Below, in pieces: positions 34,374 to 42,860 of a DNA stretch of 64,000 nt. The stretch lies in the NCBI RefSeq assembly GCF_001187435.1, contig NZ_LFXA01000017.1:124001-188000 (forward strand), written 5' to 3'. This DNA comes from Streptomyces caatingaensis (GTDB taxonomy: Bacteria; Actinomycetota; Actinomycetes; Streptomycetales; Streptomycetaceae). Both the position numbers and the translations under genes were made by a program. The first letter of the stretch is position 1. Every line of letters begins with the position of its first letter. The notes beneath the pieces were generated by a model, which made no database searches, was not told where the DNA came from, and saw nothing but the letters and a program-made list of their open reading frames with translations.

Positions 34374-35123
34374 GTGTCGACGCCGTTCTACGTCTCTCCC
34401 CAGCAGGCCATGGCCGACCGGGCCGAGTACGCCCGCAAGGGCATCGCGCGCGGCCGCAGCGTCGTGGTCCTCCAGTACAACGATGGCGTGGTCTTCGTTG
34501 CCGAGAACCCGTCCCGTGCGCTGCACAAGGTCAGTGAGATCTACGACCGCATCGCGTTCGCGGCGGTCGGCAAGTACAACGAGTTCGAGAACCTGCGCAT
34601 CGGCGGCGTCCGCTACGCCGACCTGCGCGGCTACACCTACGACCGCGAGGACGTCACCGCGCGCGGCCTCGCCAACGTCTACGCCCAGACGCTCGGTTCG
34701 ATCTTCTCCAGCGCGGGCGAGAAGCCGTACGAGGTCGAGCTGATCGTCGCCGAGGTCGGGGACGGCCCCGAGGACGACCAGATCTACCGGCTGCCCCACG
34801 ACGGCTCGATCGTCGACGAGCACGGCTCGGTCGCCGTCGGCGGCAACGCCGACCAGATCAGCAACTACCTCGGGCAGCGGCACCGGGACGGGATGACCCT
34901 CTCCGAGGCCCTCAAGCTCGCGGTGGAGTCGCTGGCGCGCGACACGAACGGGGGCGAGCGGACGCTCACCGCCGAGCAGTTGGAGGTCGCGGTGCTGGAC
35001 CGTACGCGTCCCCAGACGCGGAAGTTCAAGCGGGTGCTGGGCCGGCAGCTGTCGCGGCTCCTGGAGGAGGGCTCGCCGGAGCCGGAGGGGGAGGGGGAGG
35101 GCGAGGGCGGCGACGCGTCGTAG
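34374..35123 (+). CDS. prcA: 20S proteasome alpha subunit
   Basis: 249 residues. Non-catalytic subunit of the outer rings, forming the gate and the docking surface for Arc. The N-terminus has the alpha signature FYVSPQQAMADRAEYARKGI; no catalytic Thr is present. Core segments include GVVFVAENPS, IAFAAVGKYNEFENLR and the YDREDVTARGL helix. The C-terminus is a low-complexity tail, PEPEGEGEGEGGDAS, encoded by a run of GGGGGA units. The GTG start follows GAAAGGGATGGG. It ends the prcBA pair and is closed by a strong hairpin. Confidence 0.96.
   Translation: MSTPFYVSPQQAMADRAEYARKGIARGRSVVVLQYNDGVVFVAENPSRALHKVSEIYDRIAFAAVGKYNEFENLRIGGVRYADLRGYTYDREDVTARGLANVYAQTLGSIFSSAGEKPYEVELIVAEVGDGPEDDQIYRLPHDGSIVDEHGSVAVGGNADQISNYLGQRHRDGMTLSEALKLAVESLARDTNGGERTLTAEQLEVAVLDRTRPQTRKFKRVLGRQLSRLLEEGSPEPEGEGEGEGGDAS
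35087..35107 (+). repeat. G-quadruplex-capable G-run at the end of prcA
   Basis: Four G-tracts of 5, 5, 3 and 3 bases separated by A, A and CGA, on the coding strand. It encodes the EGEGEGEG tail and is of a kind prone to slippage and G4 folding. Confidence 0.6.
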
Positions 35124-35190
35124 TCCGCGCCGGGGGTTCCTCCCCGCCCGTCCTTCCACCGTTTCCGGCGCGGCTTCGCCGCGAGGTGTC

Positions 35191-35235
35191 CTCAGGCGCC
35201 GGACGGGCCGGACATCGGCCCGTCCGGCGCCTGAG
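35191..35235. terminator. Bidirectional terminator between prcA and the LacI regulator
   Basis: Perfect 20-bp inverted repeat: CTCAGGCGCCGGACGGGCCG at 35191-35210 and its complement at 35216-35235, 5-base loop. It lies between convergent genes and ends 2 bases before the stop of the regulator. Confidence 0.88.
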
Positions 35236-35237
35236 AA

Positions 35238-36302
35238 CTACCCCACCGCAGCCCCGCTCGACCCGCGCACGACCAGCTCCACCGGCAACTCCCCGGCTCC
35301 GTCCGGCACACCGCCCAGCACGGCCATGAGGGCCCGCATCCCCGCCTCTCCCACCGCCTCCGCGGGCAGCCGCACGGTCGTGAGCTCCGGATCCACCGCC
35401 GTCGCCAGCGACAGGTCCGTGAAGCCGGTCACCGAGACGTCCGAGGGCACGCGCACGCCCAGCCGCCGCGCCGCCTTGCACGCTCCCGCGGCCAGCATGT
35501 CGTCGTCGCAGACGAGGGCGGTCGGGCGGGGACCGGCCGCGGTGAGGACGCGCTCCGCCGCGGCCCGCCCGGCCTCCACGTTCAGGGCCGCCGGCTCCGT
35601 CCGTACCAGCACCGCGTCGGGCGCGGCCCGCAGCGCGGCCTCCAGGGCGCGGGCCCGGACGCGGAAGGTCCAGGAGTCGACGTCGGCGGCGAGGTGCGCG
35701 AAGCGGCGGTGGCCGAGGCCCAGCAGGTGCCCGACGACCTGCCGCACGCCGTCCGCGATGGCCGGGTTGACCGTCGCCGAGGCGTCCGCGCCGGCCGGGT
35801 CGCTGTCGAGCATGACCAGCGGCAGGCCCCCGGCCCGCAGGTCGGCCAGCGCGTCGACGGCCATCGAGGACGCGATGACGCCGTCGATCGCCGAGCGCGC
35901 GGAGGCGAAGGGGTCGCGCGCGGGCCCGATGCCCTCGGGGGAGGGGTAGAGCAGGACGCCGACGCCCTGCTCGCCGGCCGCCCGGGCCGCCCCGGCGTAG
36001 ACGCGGGCGAAGAACTCGTTGGTGAGGGCTGGCACCACGAGCAGCGCGGTGCGCGTGCGCCCGAGCCGCAGGTCGCGGGCGGCGAGATTGGGCCGGTAGC
36101 CCAGCTCCCGGGCGGCCGCCCGTACGGCCTCCGCCCGCCGCTCGGAGACCCGCCCGCGCCATTTGTCCCCCATGACCAGGGATACTGTCGCCTGGGAGAC
36201 GCCGGCCGCGCGGGCCACGTCCCGGCTGGTCGCCCGGGCGGGCGTCGCGTGCGCCCCCCGGACCGTGGGCCACCGCCCGCCGGTCTTCTCGCGCTCCGTC
36301 AC
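35238..36302 (-). CDS. LacI/GalR-family transcriptional regulator
   Basis: 354 residues from the GTG at 36302, which has GGAAGGGGG 10 bases upstream; an in-frame ATG at 36359 would add 19 residues without a ribosome site. The N-terminal HTH is TSRDVARAAGVSQATVSLVM, followed by the hinge. The periplasmic-binding-like effector domain runs from LLVVPALTNEFFARVY to the end, with ALVCDDDMLAAGACKAARRL and VSVTGFTDLSLA. It probably represses the divergent MFS gene through the palindrome in their shared promoter. The effector is unknown. It separates prcBA from pafA. Confidence 0.9.
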   Translation of the reverse strand: MTEREKTGGRWPTVRGAHATPARATSRDVARAAGVSQATVSLVMGDKWRGRVSERRAEAVRAAARELGYRPNLAARDLRLGRTRTALLVVPALTNEFFARVYAGAARAAGEQGVGVLLYPSPEGIGPARDPFASARSAIDGVIASSMAVDALADLRAGGLPLVMLDSDPAGADASATVNPAIADGVRQVVGHLLGLGHRRFAHLAADVDSWTFRVRARALEAALRAAPDAVLVRTEPAALNVEAGRAAAERVLTAAGPRPTALVCDDDMLAAGACKAARRLGVRVPSDVSVTGFTDLSLATAVDPELTTVRLPAEAVGEAGMRALMAVLGGVPDGAGELPVELVVRGSSGAAVG

Positions 36303-36361
36303 CGCTGTGACGCCCCCTTCCGCGGCGCGTTCGCCGCTGGACCCGTGAGTTACCGGCATGG

Positions 36362-36388
36362 TACGTATAACGACCGAGGTTATACGTA
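36362..36388. promoter_or_regulatory. Candidate operator between the LacI regulator and the MFS gene
   Basis: Perfect inverted repeat: TACGTATAAC at 36362-36371 and GTTATACGTA at 36379-36388, 7-base spacer. It is strikingly A/T-rich in this genome and lies 24 bases before the MFS start codon. It is the obvious binding site for the divergent LacI-type regulator. Confidence 0.75.
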
Positions 36389-36411
36389 AAACCACCACCG
36401 AGAGGGACATG

Positions 36412-37671
36412 ATGGCAGCCGGTTACGGCGAGATGCTGAGGACGCGCTACGCGGCACGTCTGCTGACGGGCACCCTGGTGGGCCGCCTGCCCACCGCCAC
36501 CGCCGCGCTCGCGATCGTGCTGTTCGTCCGCGCCGAGGGCGGCAGCTACACCCTCGCGAGCGCCCTCTCGGCCACCTACGGCGTGGCCAACGCCGTCGGC
36601 CAGCCGCTGCTCGGCCGGGCCGTGGACCTGCGCGGGCAGCCCAAGGTCATGCTGCCCGCCGCGCTGCTGTCGGCGCTGGGCATGGGGCTGTTCGCCGTCG
36701 TCGGCCTGGAGCCGCTGCCCGTCGGGTACGCCGCGATGATCCTCGCCGGCTTCTTCACCCCGCCGCTGGAGGGCGGCCTGCGGGCCCTGTGGCCGTCCGT
36801 CCTCAAGGACGAGGGCCGCATACACGCCGCGTACGCGCTCGACGCCGTCGCGCAGGAAGTGATGTACGCGGCCGGTCCGCTGATCGTGATGCTGCTCGTC
36901 CACGAGTGGTCCGCGGCCGCCGCGCTGCTCGTCATCAACGTCCTCGGCCTCCTCGGCGCGCTGGCCGTCGTCACCTCCGCGCCCTCCCGGCAGTGGCGCA
37001 GCGAGCCCCGCGAGGCCCACTGGCTGGGCGCGCTGCGTTCGCGCGGGCTGCTGGTCCTGCTCGGCGCCTTCTTCTTCGTCGGCTCGGCCCTCGGGGCCAT
37101 CAACGTGGCCGCCGTGGCCTACGCCGACCTGCACGGCAGCGAGATGATCTCCAGCTGGCTGCTCTCGGCCCTCAGCGCCGGCGCCCTGGTCGGCGGTGTC
37201 GTCTACGGCGCCCGGCAGTGGGCCGGCACCCCGGAGGTCCGGCTCCGGGCGATCATCGGCCTGCTCGCGCTCGGCTACCTGCCGCTGCTGCTCATGCCCG
37301 GCGTCATCGCGATGACGGTCCTCGCCGGGGTGGCCGGCATCTTCCTCGCGCCCGCGCTGGCCTGTGCGTTCGTCGTCGTGGACCGGCACGCGCTGCGGGG
37401 CACCGCCACCGAGGCGTTCTCCTGGCTGATCACCGCCTTCGGCGTCGGCGCCTCCATCGGCGTGGGCGTCGTCGGCCCGGCCGTCGAGGCCGGCGGTGCC
37501 CGGGCGGGCTTCGCGGTCGCGGCCGGAGGCGGCGTGGCGGCGGTGCTCGTCCTGCTCGCCGCCCGGCGCGCGCTGTCCGCTCCCGAGGCCCCGTCGGCCG
37601 TCGTCGCGCGGTCGGAAAACGATCGGAACGCCGTCGTCGAACCCGGTTTCAGCGCAGGGCATCAGGCGTAG
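36412..37671 (+). CDS. MFS transporter, drug/sugar exporter type
   Basis: 419 residues with about 12 hydrophobic segments. Segments include VGRLPTATAALAIVLFV at the first helix, the inter-helix AVGQPLLGRAVDLRGQPK typical of the MFS loop 2-3, and AFFFVGSALGAINVAAVAY at the middle. Two adjacent ATGs (36409 and 36412) follow GAGGGA; the second is better spaced. The substrate is unknown. Its TAG stop overlaps the -10-like TAGTGT proposed for pafA 10 bases downstream, so MFS and pafA transcription are closely interlocked. Confidence 0.88.
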   Translation: MAAGYGEMLRTRYAARLLTGTLVGRLPTATAALAIVLFVRAEGGSYTLASALSATYGVANAVGQPLLGRAVDLRGQPKVMLPAALLSALGMGLFAVVGLEPLPVGYAAMILAGFFTPPLEGGLRALWPSVLKDEGRIHAAYALDAVAQEVMYAAGPLIVMLLVHEWSAAAALLVINVLGLLGALAVVTSAPSRQWRSEPREAHWLGALRSRGLLVLLGAFFFVGSALGAINVAAVAYADLHGSEMISSWLLSALSAGALVGGVVYGARQWAGTPEVRLRAIIGLLALGYLPLLLMPGVIAMTVLAGVAGIFLAPALACAFVVVDRHALRGTATEAFSWLITAFGVGASIGVGVVGPAVEAGGARAGFAVAAGGGVAAVLVLLAARRALSAPEAPSAVVARSENDRNAVVEPGFSAGHQA

Positions 37672-37680
37672 TGTTCAGGC

Positions 37681-39042
37681 ATGGACCGCCGCATTTTCGG
37701 GCTGGAGAACGAGTACGGCGTCACGTGCACCTTCAGGGGACAGCGCCGGCTGTCCCCTGACGAAGTGGCGCGGTACCTCTTCCGTCGTGTCGTTTCCTGG
37801 GGCCGCAGCAGCAATGTCTTCCTGCGCAACGGCGCCCGTCTCTACCTCGATGTGGGATCGCACCCGGAATACGCAACGCCGGAGTGCGACAACGTGACCG
37901 AGCTGGTCACCCACGACAAGGCGGGCGAGCGCATTCTCGAGGGCCTGCTCGTCGACGCCGAACGCCGCCTGCACGAGGAGGGCATCGCGGGCGACGTCTA
38001 CCTCTTCAAGAACAACACCGATTCGGCGGGGAACTCCTACGGCTGTCACGAGAACTATCTCGTGGCCAGACACGGGGAGTTCTCCCGTCTCGCGGACATC
38101 CTCATCCCGTTCCTGGTCACCCGGCAGCTGATCTGCGGAGCCGGGAAGGTCCTCCAGACGCCGCGCGGCGCCGTCTACTGCGTCAGCCAGCGCGCCGAGC
38201 ACATCTGGGAGGGCGTCAGCTCCGCCACCACCCGCTCGCGCCCCATCATCAACACCCGGGACGAGCCGCACGCCGACGCCGAGCGCTACCGCCGCCTCCA
38301 CGTCATCGTCGGCGACTCCAACATGTCGGAGACCACGATGCTCCTCAAGGTCGGCGCCACCGACCTCGTGCTGCGCATGATCGAGGCCGGCACCGTGATG
38401 CGCGACCTGACGCTGGAGAACCCCATCCGGGCCATCCGCGAGGTCAGCCACGACACCACCGGCCGGCGCAAGGTCCGCCTCGCCAGCGGCCGCGAGGCCT
38501 CGGCCCTGGAGGTCCAGCAGGAGTACTACGAGAAGGCCGTGGACTTCTGCGAGCGCCGCGGCATCCGCACCGGCACCGTCGAGCGCGTCCTGGAGCTGTG
38601 GGGCCGCTCCCTGGAGGCGATCCGCGACGAGGACCTGGACCGGATCTCCACCGAGATCGACTGGGTGATGAAGTATCAGCTCATCGAGCGTTACCGCACC
38701 AAGAACAACATCAGCATGTCCCACCCGAGGGTGGCCCAGATAGACCTGGCCTACCACGACATCCACCGCCGCCGGGGCCTGTACTACCTGCTGGAGCGGC
38801 GCGGCCAGGCGGCCCGGGTGTGCAACGACCTGAAGATCTTCGAGGGCAAGTCCGTCCCCCCGCAGACCACCCGGGCACGGCTGCGCGGCGACTTCATCCG
38901 CCGGGCCCAGGAGCAGCGCCGGGACTTCACCGTCGACTGGGTGCACCTCAAGCTCAACGACCAGGCGCAGCGCACCGTGCTGTGCAAGGACCCGTTCCGG
39001 TCGGTCGACGACCGGGTGGAGAAGCTGATCGCCGGAATGTGA
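37681..39042 (+). CDS. pafA: Pup-protein ligase
   Basis: 453 residues. Uses ATP to phosphorylate the C-terminal glutamate of deamidated Pup and attaches it to substrate lysines. Related to glutamine synthetase: RRIFGLENEYGV carries metal/ATP-binding Glu9 and Glu11, and the catalytic Asp57 lies in NGARLYLDVGSHPEYATPE. KNNTDSAGNSYGCHENYL and RPIINTRDEPHADAERYRRL are shared with Dop. TAGTGT ends 6 bases before the ATG and there is no ribosome site, suggesting a leaderless transcript. It is separated from prcA by the LacI/MFS pair. Confidence 0.97.
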   Translation: MDRRIFGLENEYGVTCTFRGQRRLSPDEVARYLFRRVVSWGRSSNVFLRNGARLYLDVGSHPEYATPECDNVTELVTHDKAGERILEGLLVDAERRLHEEGIAGDVYLFKNNTDSAGNSYGCHENYLVARHGEFSRLADILIPFLVTRQLICGAGKVLQTPRGAVYCVSQRAEHIWEGVSSATTRSRPIINTRDEPHADAERYRRLHVIVGDSNMSETTMLLKVGATDLVLRMIEAGTVMRDLTLENPIRAIREVSHDTTGRRKVRLASGREASALEVQQEYYEKAVDFCERRGIRTGTVERVLELWGRSLEAIRDEDLDRISTEIDWVMKYQLIERYRTKNNISMSHPRVAQIDLAYHDIHRRRGLYYLLERRGQAARVCNDLKIFEGKSVPPQTTRARLRGDFIRRAQEQRRDFTVDWVHLKLNDQAQRTVLCKDPFRSVDDRVEKLIAGM

Positions 39043-39172
39043 GCGGCCGCGGATCCGGTGCGCCGGGGCGCCGTCCCCGGCGCACCGCCGTGTCGCGGGG
39101 GAGCGGACGGGGCGGGCACAGGCCGTAGAGTGGCGGGCACTGTTCAGCCACCCCCTAGCCCGAGTTGGACCG

Positions 39173-40264
39173 ATGCTGCGATTCACCGCGGGACGAACCC
39201 CGCACCCCCGTCCCCGTCCGAGGAGTACGCACCGGACGTCGTCCCGTCTGGCGACCGCGCTGGCCGTGCCCGTCCTGCTGCTGGGCGCCGCCGCGTGCGG
39301 GTCCGACAACGGCGGCGGTTCGGGCTCCAGTTCTCCCTCCGCCTCCGCCTCCGGCAACGGCTCGGCCGCGGCCGGTTCCGGGAAGGTCTCGGTGCAGGGT
39401 GCCTTCGGGCAGGAGCCGAAGATCACGGTGGCCAAGGGCGCGAAGGCGCCTGACGAGATCAAGTTCAACACGGTGACCGAGGGCAAGGGCGCCCCGGTGG
39501 CCAAGGGCGACTTCGTCATCTTCGACTACGCGGTGCAGACCACCCGGGAGGGCACGACGCCGGAGGGCTCGTGGGCCCAGGTGCCGGGCGCCCCCAAGGG
39601 GCCGCGCCGTTCGATGGTGCAGCAGGTGGGCGGAAACGGTTCGGTGCCCTCTGCGGTGTTCGACAAGCTGGTGGGCCACAAGGCCGGCAGCCGCGTGTGG
39701 GCCGAGGGCAGCGTCAAGACGATGTACGGCGCCCAGCTCCCGCAGAACGGGCTCAACCCCGACGACGGGCTGATCTGGGTCATCGACGTGGTGAACACGG
39801 CGAAGATCGACCCGAAGGGGGAGGCCAAGGGCGAGCAGGCCAAGCCCGAGGCGGGCATGCCGGAGGTCAGGGCCGAGTCGGGCAAGGCCGCCGAGATCAC
39901 CGTTCCCAAGGGGGAGAAGCCCCCGAAGGAGCTCAAGGAGCAGGTGCTCATCAAGGGCGACGGCCCGGAGCTCAAGGCCGGTGACGGTCTGGTCGGCCAG
40001 TACACGGGCGTGCTGTGGGACGGCGGCAAGAAGTTCGACGCGTCCTGGGACCACAAGCCGACGCCCGGTGCCACGGGCTTCCAGATCGGCACCTCCTCGG
40101 TGATCGCCGGCTGGGACAAGGCCCTGGTCGGCAAGCACGTCGGCGACCGCGTCCTGCTGGTCGTCCCGCCGGAGCTGGCCTACGGCGACAACCCGCCGCC
40201 GGGCAGCGGCATCCCGGCCGGGGCCACGCTGGTCTTCGTCGTGGACATCGTGGGCAAGGTCTGA
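39173..40264 (+). CDS. FKBP-type peptidyl-prolyl isomerase lipoprotein
   Basis: 363 residues. An Arg/Pro-rich N-terminus and hydrophobic segment end in the lipobox LGAAAC with Cys42. A Ser/Gly linker follows, then two FKBP-like halves: a degenerate one (about 85-215, VAKGDFVIFDYAV) and a complete one (about 255-363, GDGLVGQYTGVLWDGGKKFDASW, VIAGWDKALVGKHVGDRVLLVVPPELAYG). It would assist folding of exported proteins on the outer membrane face. TAGAGT at 39126-39131 is a likely -10. The cytosolic FKBP gene follows after 58 bases. Confidence 0.9.
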   Translation: MLRFTAGRTPHPRPRPRSTHRTSSRLATALAVPVLLLGAAACGSDNGGGSGSSSPSASASGNGSAAAGSGKVSVQGAFGQEPKITVAKGAKAPDEIKFNTVTEGKGAPVAKGDFVIFDYAVQTTREGTTPEGSWAQVPGAPKGPRRSMVQQVGGNGSVPSAVFDKLVGHKAGSRVWAEGSVKTMYGAQLPQNGLNPDDGLIWVIDVVNTAKIDPKGEAKGEQAKPEAGMPEVRAESGKAAEITVPKGEKPPKELKEQVLIKGDGPELKAGDGLVGQYTGVLWDGGKKFDASWDHKPTPGATGFQIGTSSVIAGWDKALVGKHVGDRVLLVVPPELAYGDNPPPGSGIPAGATLVFVVDIVGKV

Positions 40265-40322
40265 TCGCCGATCTGCGAAACTTGCACGGTTGTCCGCAGA
40301 ATCCGTTCGTAGGAGCACTTAC

Positions 40323-40697
40323 GTGAACATCGAGAAGCCCGAGATCGACTTCCCCGAGGGTCCGGCCCCGACCGACCTGGAGATCGTCGACCTCTGGGAG
40401 GGCGACGGCGCGGTGGCCAAGGCCGGCGACTTCGTCAAGGTCCACTACGTGGGCGTCGCCTACTCCACCGGTGAGGAGTTCGACGCGAGCTGGAACCGCG
40501 GCCGTCCGCTGGAGTTCAAGCTGGGCGCCGGCCAGGTCATCGAGGGCTGGGACAAGGGCATCCAGGGCATGAAGGTCGGCGGCCGCCGCCGGCTGACCAT
40601 CCCGGCCCACCTCGCGTACGGCGAGCGCGGCGCCGGCGGCGGTGTCATCGCCCCGGGCGAGACGCTGATCTTCGTCTGCGACCTGATGGGCGTCTGA
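40323..40697 (+). CDS. Cytosolic FKBP-type peptidyl-prolyl isomerase
   Basis: 124-residue single-domain FKBP with no signal. The full motif set is present: VKVHYVGVAYSTGEEFDASW, GQVIEGWDKGIQGMKVGGRR and LTIPAHLAYGERGAGG, then LIFVCDLMGV. It catalyses prolyl cis-trans isomerisation; aromatic residues of the FK506 pocket (Tyr, Phe, Trp) are conserved. The GTG at 40323 follows TAGGAG. Together with the preceding lipoprotein it provides a cytosolic and an extracellular version side by side. Confidence 0.93.
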   Translation: MNIEKPEIDFPEGPAPTDLEIVDLWEGDGAVAKAGDFVKVHYVGVAYSTGEEFDASWNRGRPLEFKLGAGQVIEGWDKGIQGMKVGGRRRLTIPAHLAYGERGAGGGVIAPGETLIFVCDLMGV

Positions 40698-40714
40698 GGT
40701 CCCGCAGCGCCTTC

Positions 40715-40753
40715 CCGAGGGCCCGCGCCTGGTGCGCGGGCCCTCGGCTTTTG
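40715..40753 (+). terminator. Terminator after the FKBP pair
   Basis: Perfect 14-bp inverted repeat CCGAGGGCCCGCGC (40715-40728) with its complement at 40734-40747, 5-base loop, followed by CTTTTG. Confidence 0.88.
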
Positions 40754-40819
40754 CCGTGTGACGCGTGAGCGGTACGGTCATCGGTTGAAAGAACATGAGA
40801 AGAGGGCGAGAGGGCGTCG

Positions 40820-41854
40820 ATGGCGATTGCCAAGGCCGAGCGGCTGATGAACCTGGCGCTGTGCCTGCTGGGGACGCGACGTCCGCTCAGCAAGCGGGAG
40901 TTGCGGGCGTCCATCGAGGCATACGTTGAGGCCTTCGGCCGGGGGGATGGGGCGGCCTTCGGCCGGGGGAACGGCGCGGCGGCGTCGGGTGCCGACGCCC
41001 GGGACGCCGGCGGCGGCAGCGAGGACGCCTTCAACCGCATGTTCGAGCGGGACAAGGAGGACCTCCGCGAGCTCGGCCTGATCATCGAGACCGTCGAGGG
41101 CGCCGACGGCGAGACCGGCTACCTGGCCCGCCGCGACAGCAACCGCCTCCCCCCGATCACCCTGGACGCCGAGGAGGCCGCGGCCCTGGGCCTGGCGGCC
41201 AAGGTCTGGCAGCAGGCCCGGCTCGCGGCCGCGGCCAGCGGCGCCCTGCAGAAACTGCGCGCGGCCGGCATGCCCGAGGCGGAGGACGCGTACGAGGGCC
41301 ACGGCGCCCTGGAGACCCGCATCCCCGTCCACGAGGCCGCGTTCGAGCCGCTGATGCTCGCCGCCCGCGACCGCCGTCCCGTCGTCTTCGACTACCGCAA
41401 GGCCAACGCCGCCCGGCCCGAGCAGCGGCACGTCGAGCCGTGGACGCTGGAGTGCTGGCGCGGCCACTGGTACCTCGCGGGCTGGGACCGCGACCGCGGC
41501 GCCGAGCGCGTCTTCCGGCTCTCCCGGATCACCGGCAAGGTCCGCTCCCGCGCCCTGCCGTTCACCGCGCCCGTCCCCGACCACGTCACCGTCCGCGAGA
41601 CCGTCGAGACCTGGGCGGGCGAGACGGCCACCGGCACCGCCCGGATCAAGGTCCGGGCCGGGCACGGCTATCCGCTGCGCGCCCGCGCCACCGCGCTGCA
41701 CGACCTCGGCGACGGCTGGGACGAGCTGGAGATCCCGTACGGGCACGGGCTCGACGCCTGGCTCGTCGAGTTCGGCCCGGACGTGGTCGTCCTGGAACCC
41801 GCCGAGCTGCGGGACGGCGTACTCGACCGGCTGCGTGCCGTGGCCAAGGGCTGA
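40820..41854 (+). CDS. pafB: WYL-domain regulator PafB
   Basis: 344 residues. With PafC it activates the LexA-independent DNA-damage response in mycobacteria, through an N-terminal winged helix and a WYL domain that senses single-stranded DNA. The HTH region is AIAKAERLMNLALCLLGTRR to RDKEDLRELGL. The WYL domain includes VVFDYRKANA and ECWRGHWYLAGWDRDR. Residues 38-70 form an unusual Gly/Ala-rich insert, starting with the duplicated AFGRGDGA-AFGRGNGA, that splits the winged helix. TACGGT upstream may be its -10. pafC follows after 26 bases. Confidence 0.93.
   Translation: MAIAKAERLMNLALCLLGTRRPLSKRELRASIEAYVEAFGRGDGAAFGRGNGAAASGADARDAGGGSEDAFNRMFERDKEDLRELGLIIETVEGADGETGYLARRDSNRLPPITLDAEEAAALGLAAKVWQQARLAAAASGALQKLRAAGMPEAEDAYEGHGALETRIPVHEAAFEPLMLAARDRRPVVFDYRKANAARPEQRHVEPWTLECWRGHWYLAGWDRDRGAERVFRLSRITGKVRSRALPFTAPVPDHVTVRETVETWAGETATGTARIKVRAGHGYPLRARATALHDLGDGWDELEIPYGHGLDAWLVEFGPDVVVLEPAELRDGVLDRLRAVAKG
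40930..40977 (+). repeat. Tandem 24-bp duplication inside pafB
   Basis: Two 24-bp units (40930-40953 and 40954-40977) differing at three positions, both beginning GGCCTTCGGCCGGGGG. They encode AFGRGDGA and AFGRGNGA in a loop of the N-terminal domain. Confidence 0.85.
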
Positions 41855-41880
41855 CAAGGGAACGGGGAGACGGACTTCTC

Positions 41881-42843
41881 ATGGCCGGAAACGCCATCGA
41901 CCAGACGCGCCGCATGCTGTCCCTGGTCACCTATCTGCGCGAGCGCCCGGGCGCCCGCGTCGCCGACGTCGCGCGCGCCTTCGGCATCACCGAGGACGAG
42001 CTGATCGGCGACCTCGACGTCCTGCCGATGTGCGGCACCAGCTTCCGCGGCGGCGACCTGCTGGACATCGACACCGACGGCGACCGCATCTGGTGGCACA
42101 ACCCGGACGCGTCCGGCACCAGCACCGGCGAGCCGCTGCGGCTGGCCGCCGACGAGGCCACCGCGCTGCTCGTCGCCGCCCGCGCGGTGGCCACCCTGCC
42201 GGGGCTCAGGGAGAGCGACCGGAACGCGCTCGTCCGGGCCACCGCCAAGATCGAGGCCGCCGCCGGGGAGGCGGCCGGCGCCAGCTCGCGGCTCTCGGTG
42301 ACCTTCGAGTCCGAGGGCGGGGTCTTCGCCGACGTCGACCGGGCCATCGCCGAGCGCCGCCGGCTGTGGGTGCGCTACTACTCGCCCGCCCGCGACGAGC
42401 TCACCGAACGCGAGGTGGACCCCATCCGGCTCTTCGCCGTCGGGCACACCTATATGGAGGCCTGGTGCCGGCTCTCCGAGGCCCGCCGCACCTTCCGCCT
42501 CGACCGGGTGGCCGAGATCCGGCTGCTCGACGAGCCCGCCGACCCGCCGCCGGTCGAGCCGCGCGACCTGTCGGCCGGGCTGGTGCAGCCCGCCGCCGAG
42601 GACCCCGAGGTCGTCGTCGAGGTGGGGCCGGGCGGCCGCTGGGTCGCCGAGTACTACCCGCACGACAGCGCCGAGGAGCTGCCCGACGGCGGCCTGCGCA
42701 TCACGCTGCGCACCCCCGACCCGGCCTCCCTGCGCCGGCTGGCGCTGCGGCTGGGCCGCGACGGCCGGATCGTCTCCCCGCCGGAGCTGGCCGCGAGCGC
42801 CCGGGAGGCGGCGCGCGAGGCCCTCGCGGCGTACGGCGAGTGA
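41881..42843 (+). CDS. pafC: WYL-domain regulator PafC
   Basis: 320 residues. Partner of PafB in a heteromeric transcription activator. N-terminal HTH (TRRMLSLVTYLRERPGARVADVARAFGITE), central linker, WYL domain with LWVRYYSPARDELTEREVDP and YMEAWCRLSEARRTFRLDR, and a C-terminal WCX extension (VVVEVGPGGRWVAEYYP onward). No insert like that in pafB is present. The ATG is preceded by GGGGAG about 10 bases upstream. A small zinc-ribbon gene starts 17 bases later. Confidence 0.93.
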   Translation: MAGNAIDQTRRMLSLVTYLRERPGARVADVARAFGITEDELIGDLDVLPMCGTSFRGGDLLDIDTDGDRIWWHNPDASGTSTGEPLRLAADEATALLVAARAVATLPGLRESDRNALVRATAKIEAAAGEAAGASSRLSVTFESEGGVFADVDRAIAERRRLWVRYYSPARDELTEREVDPIRLFAVGHTYMEAWCRLSEARRTFRLDRVAEIRLLDEPADPPPVEPRDLSAGLVQPAAEDPEVVVEVGPGGRWVAEYYPHDSAEELPDGGLRITLRTPDPASLRRLALRLGRDGRIVSPPELAASAREAAREALAAYGE

Positions 42844-42860
42844 GGAGGGGGAGCGGGCGC

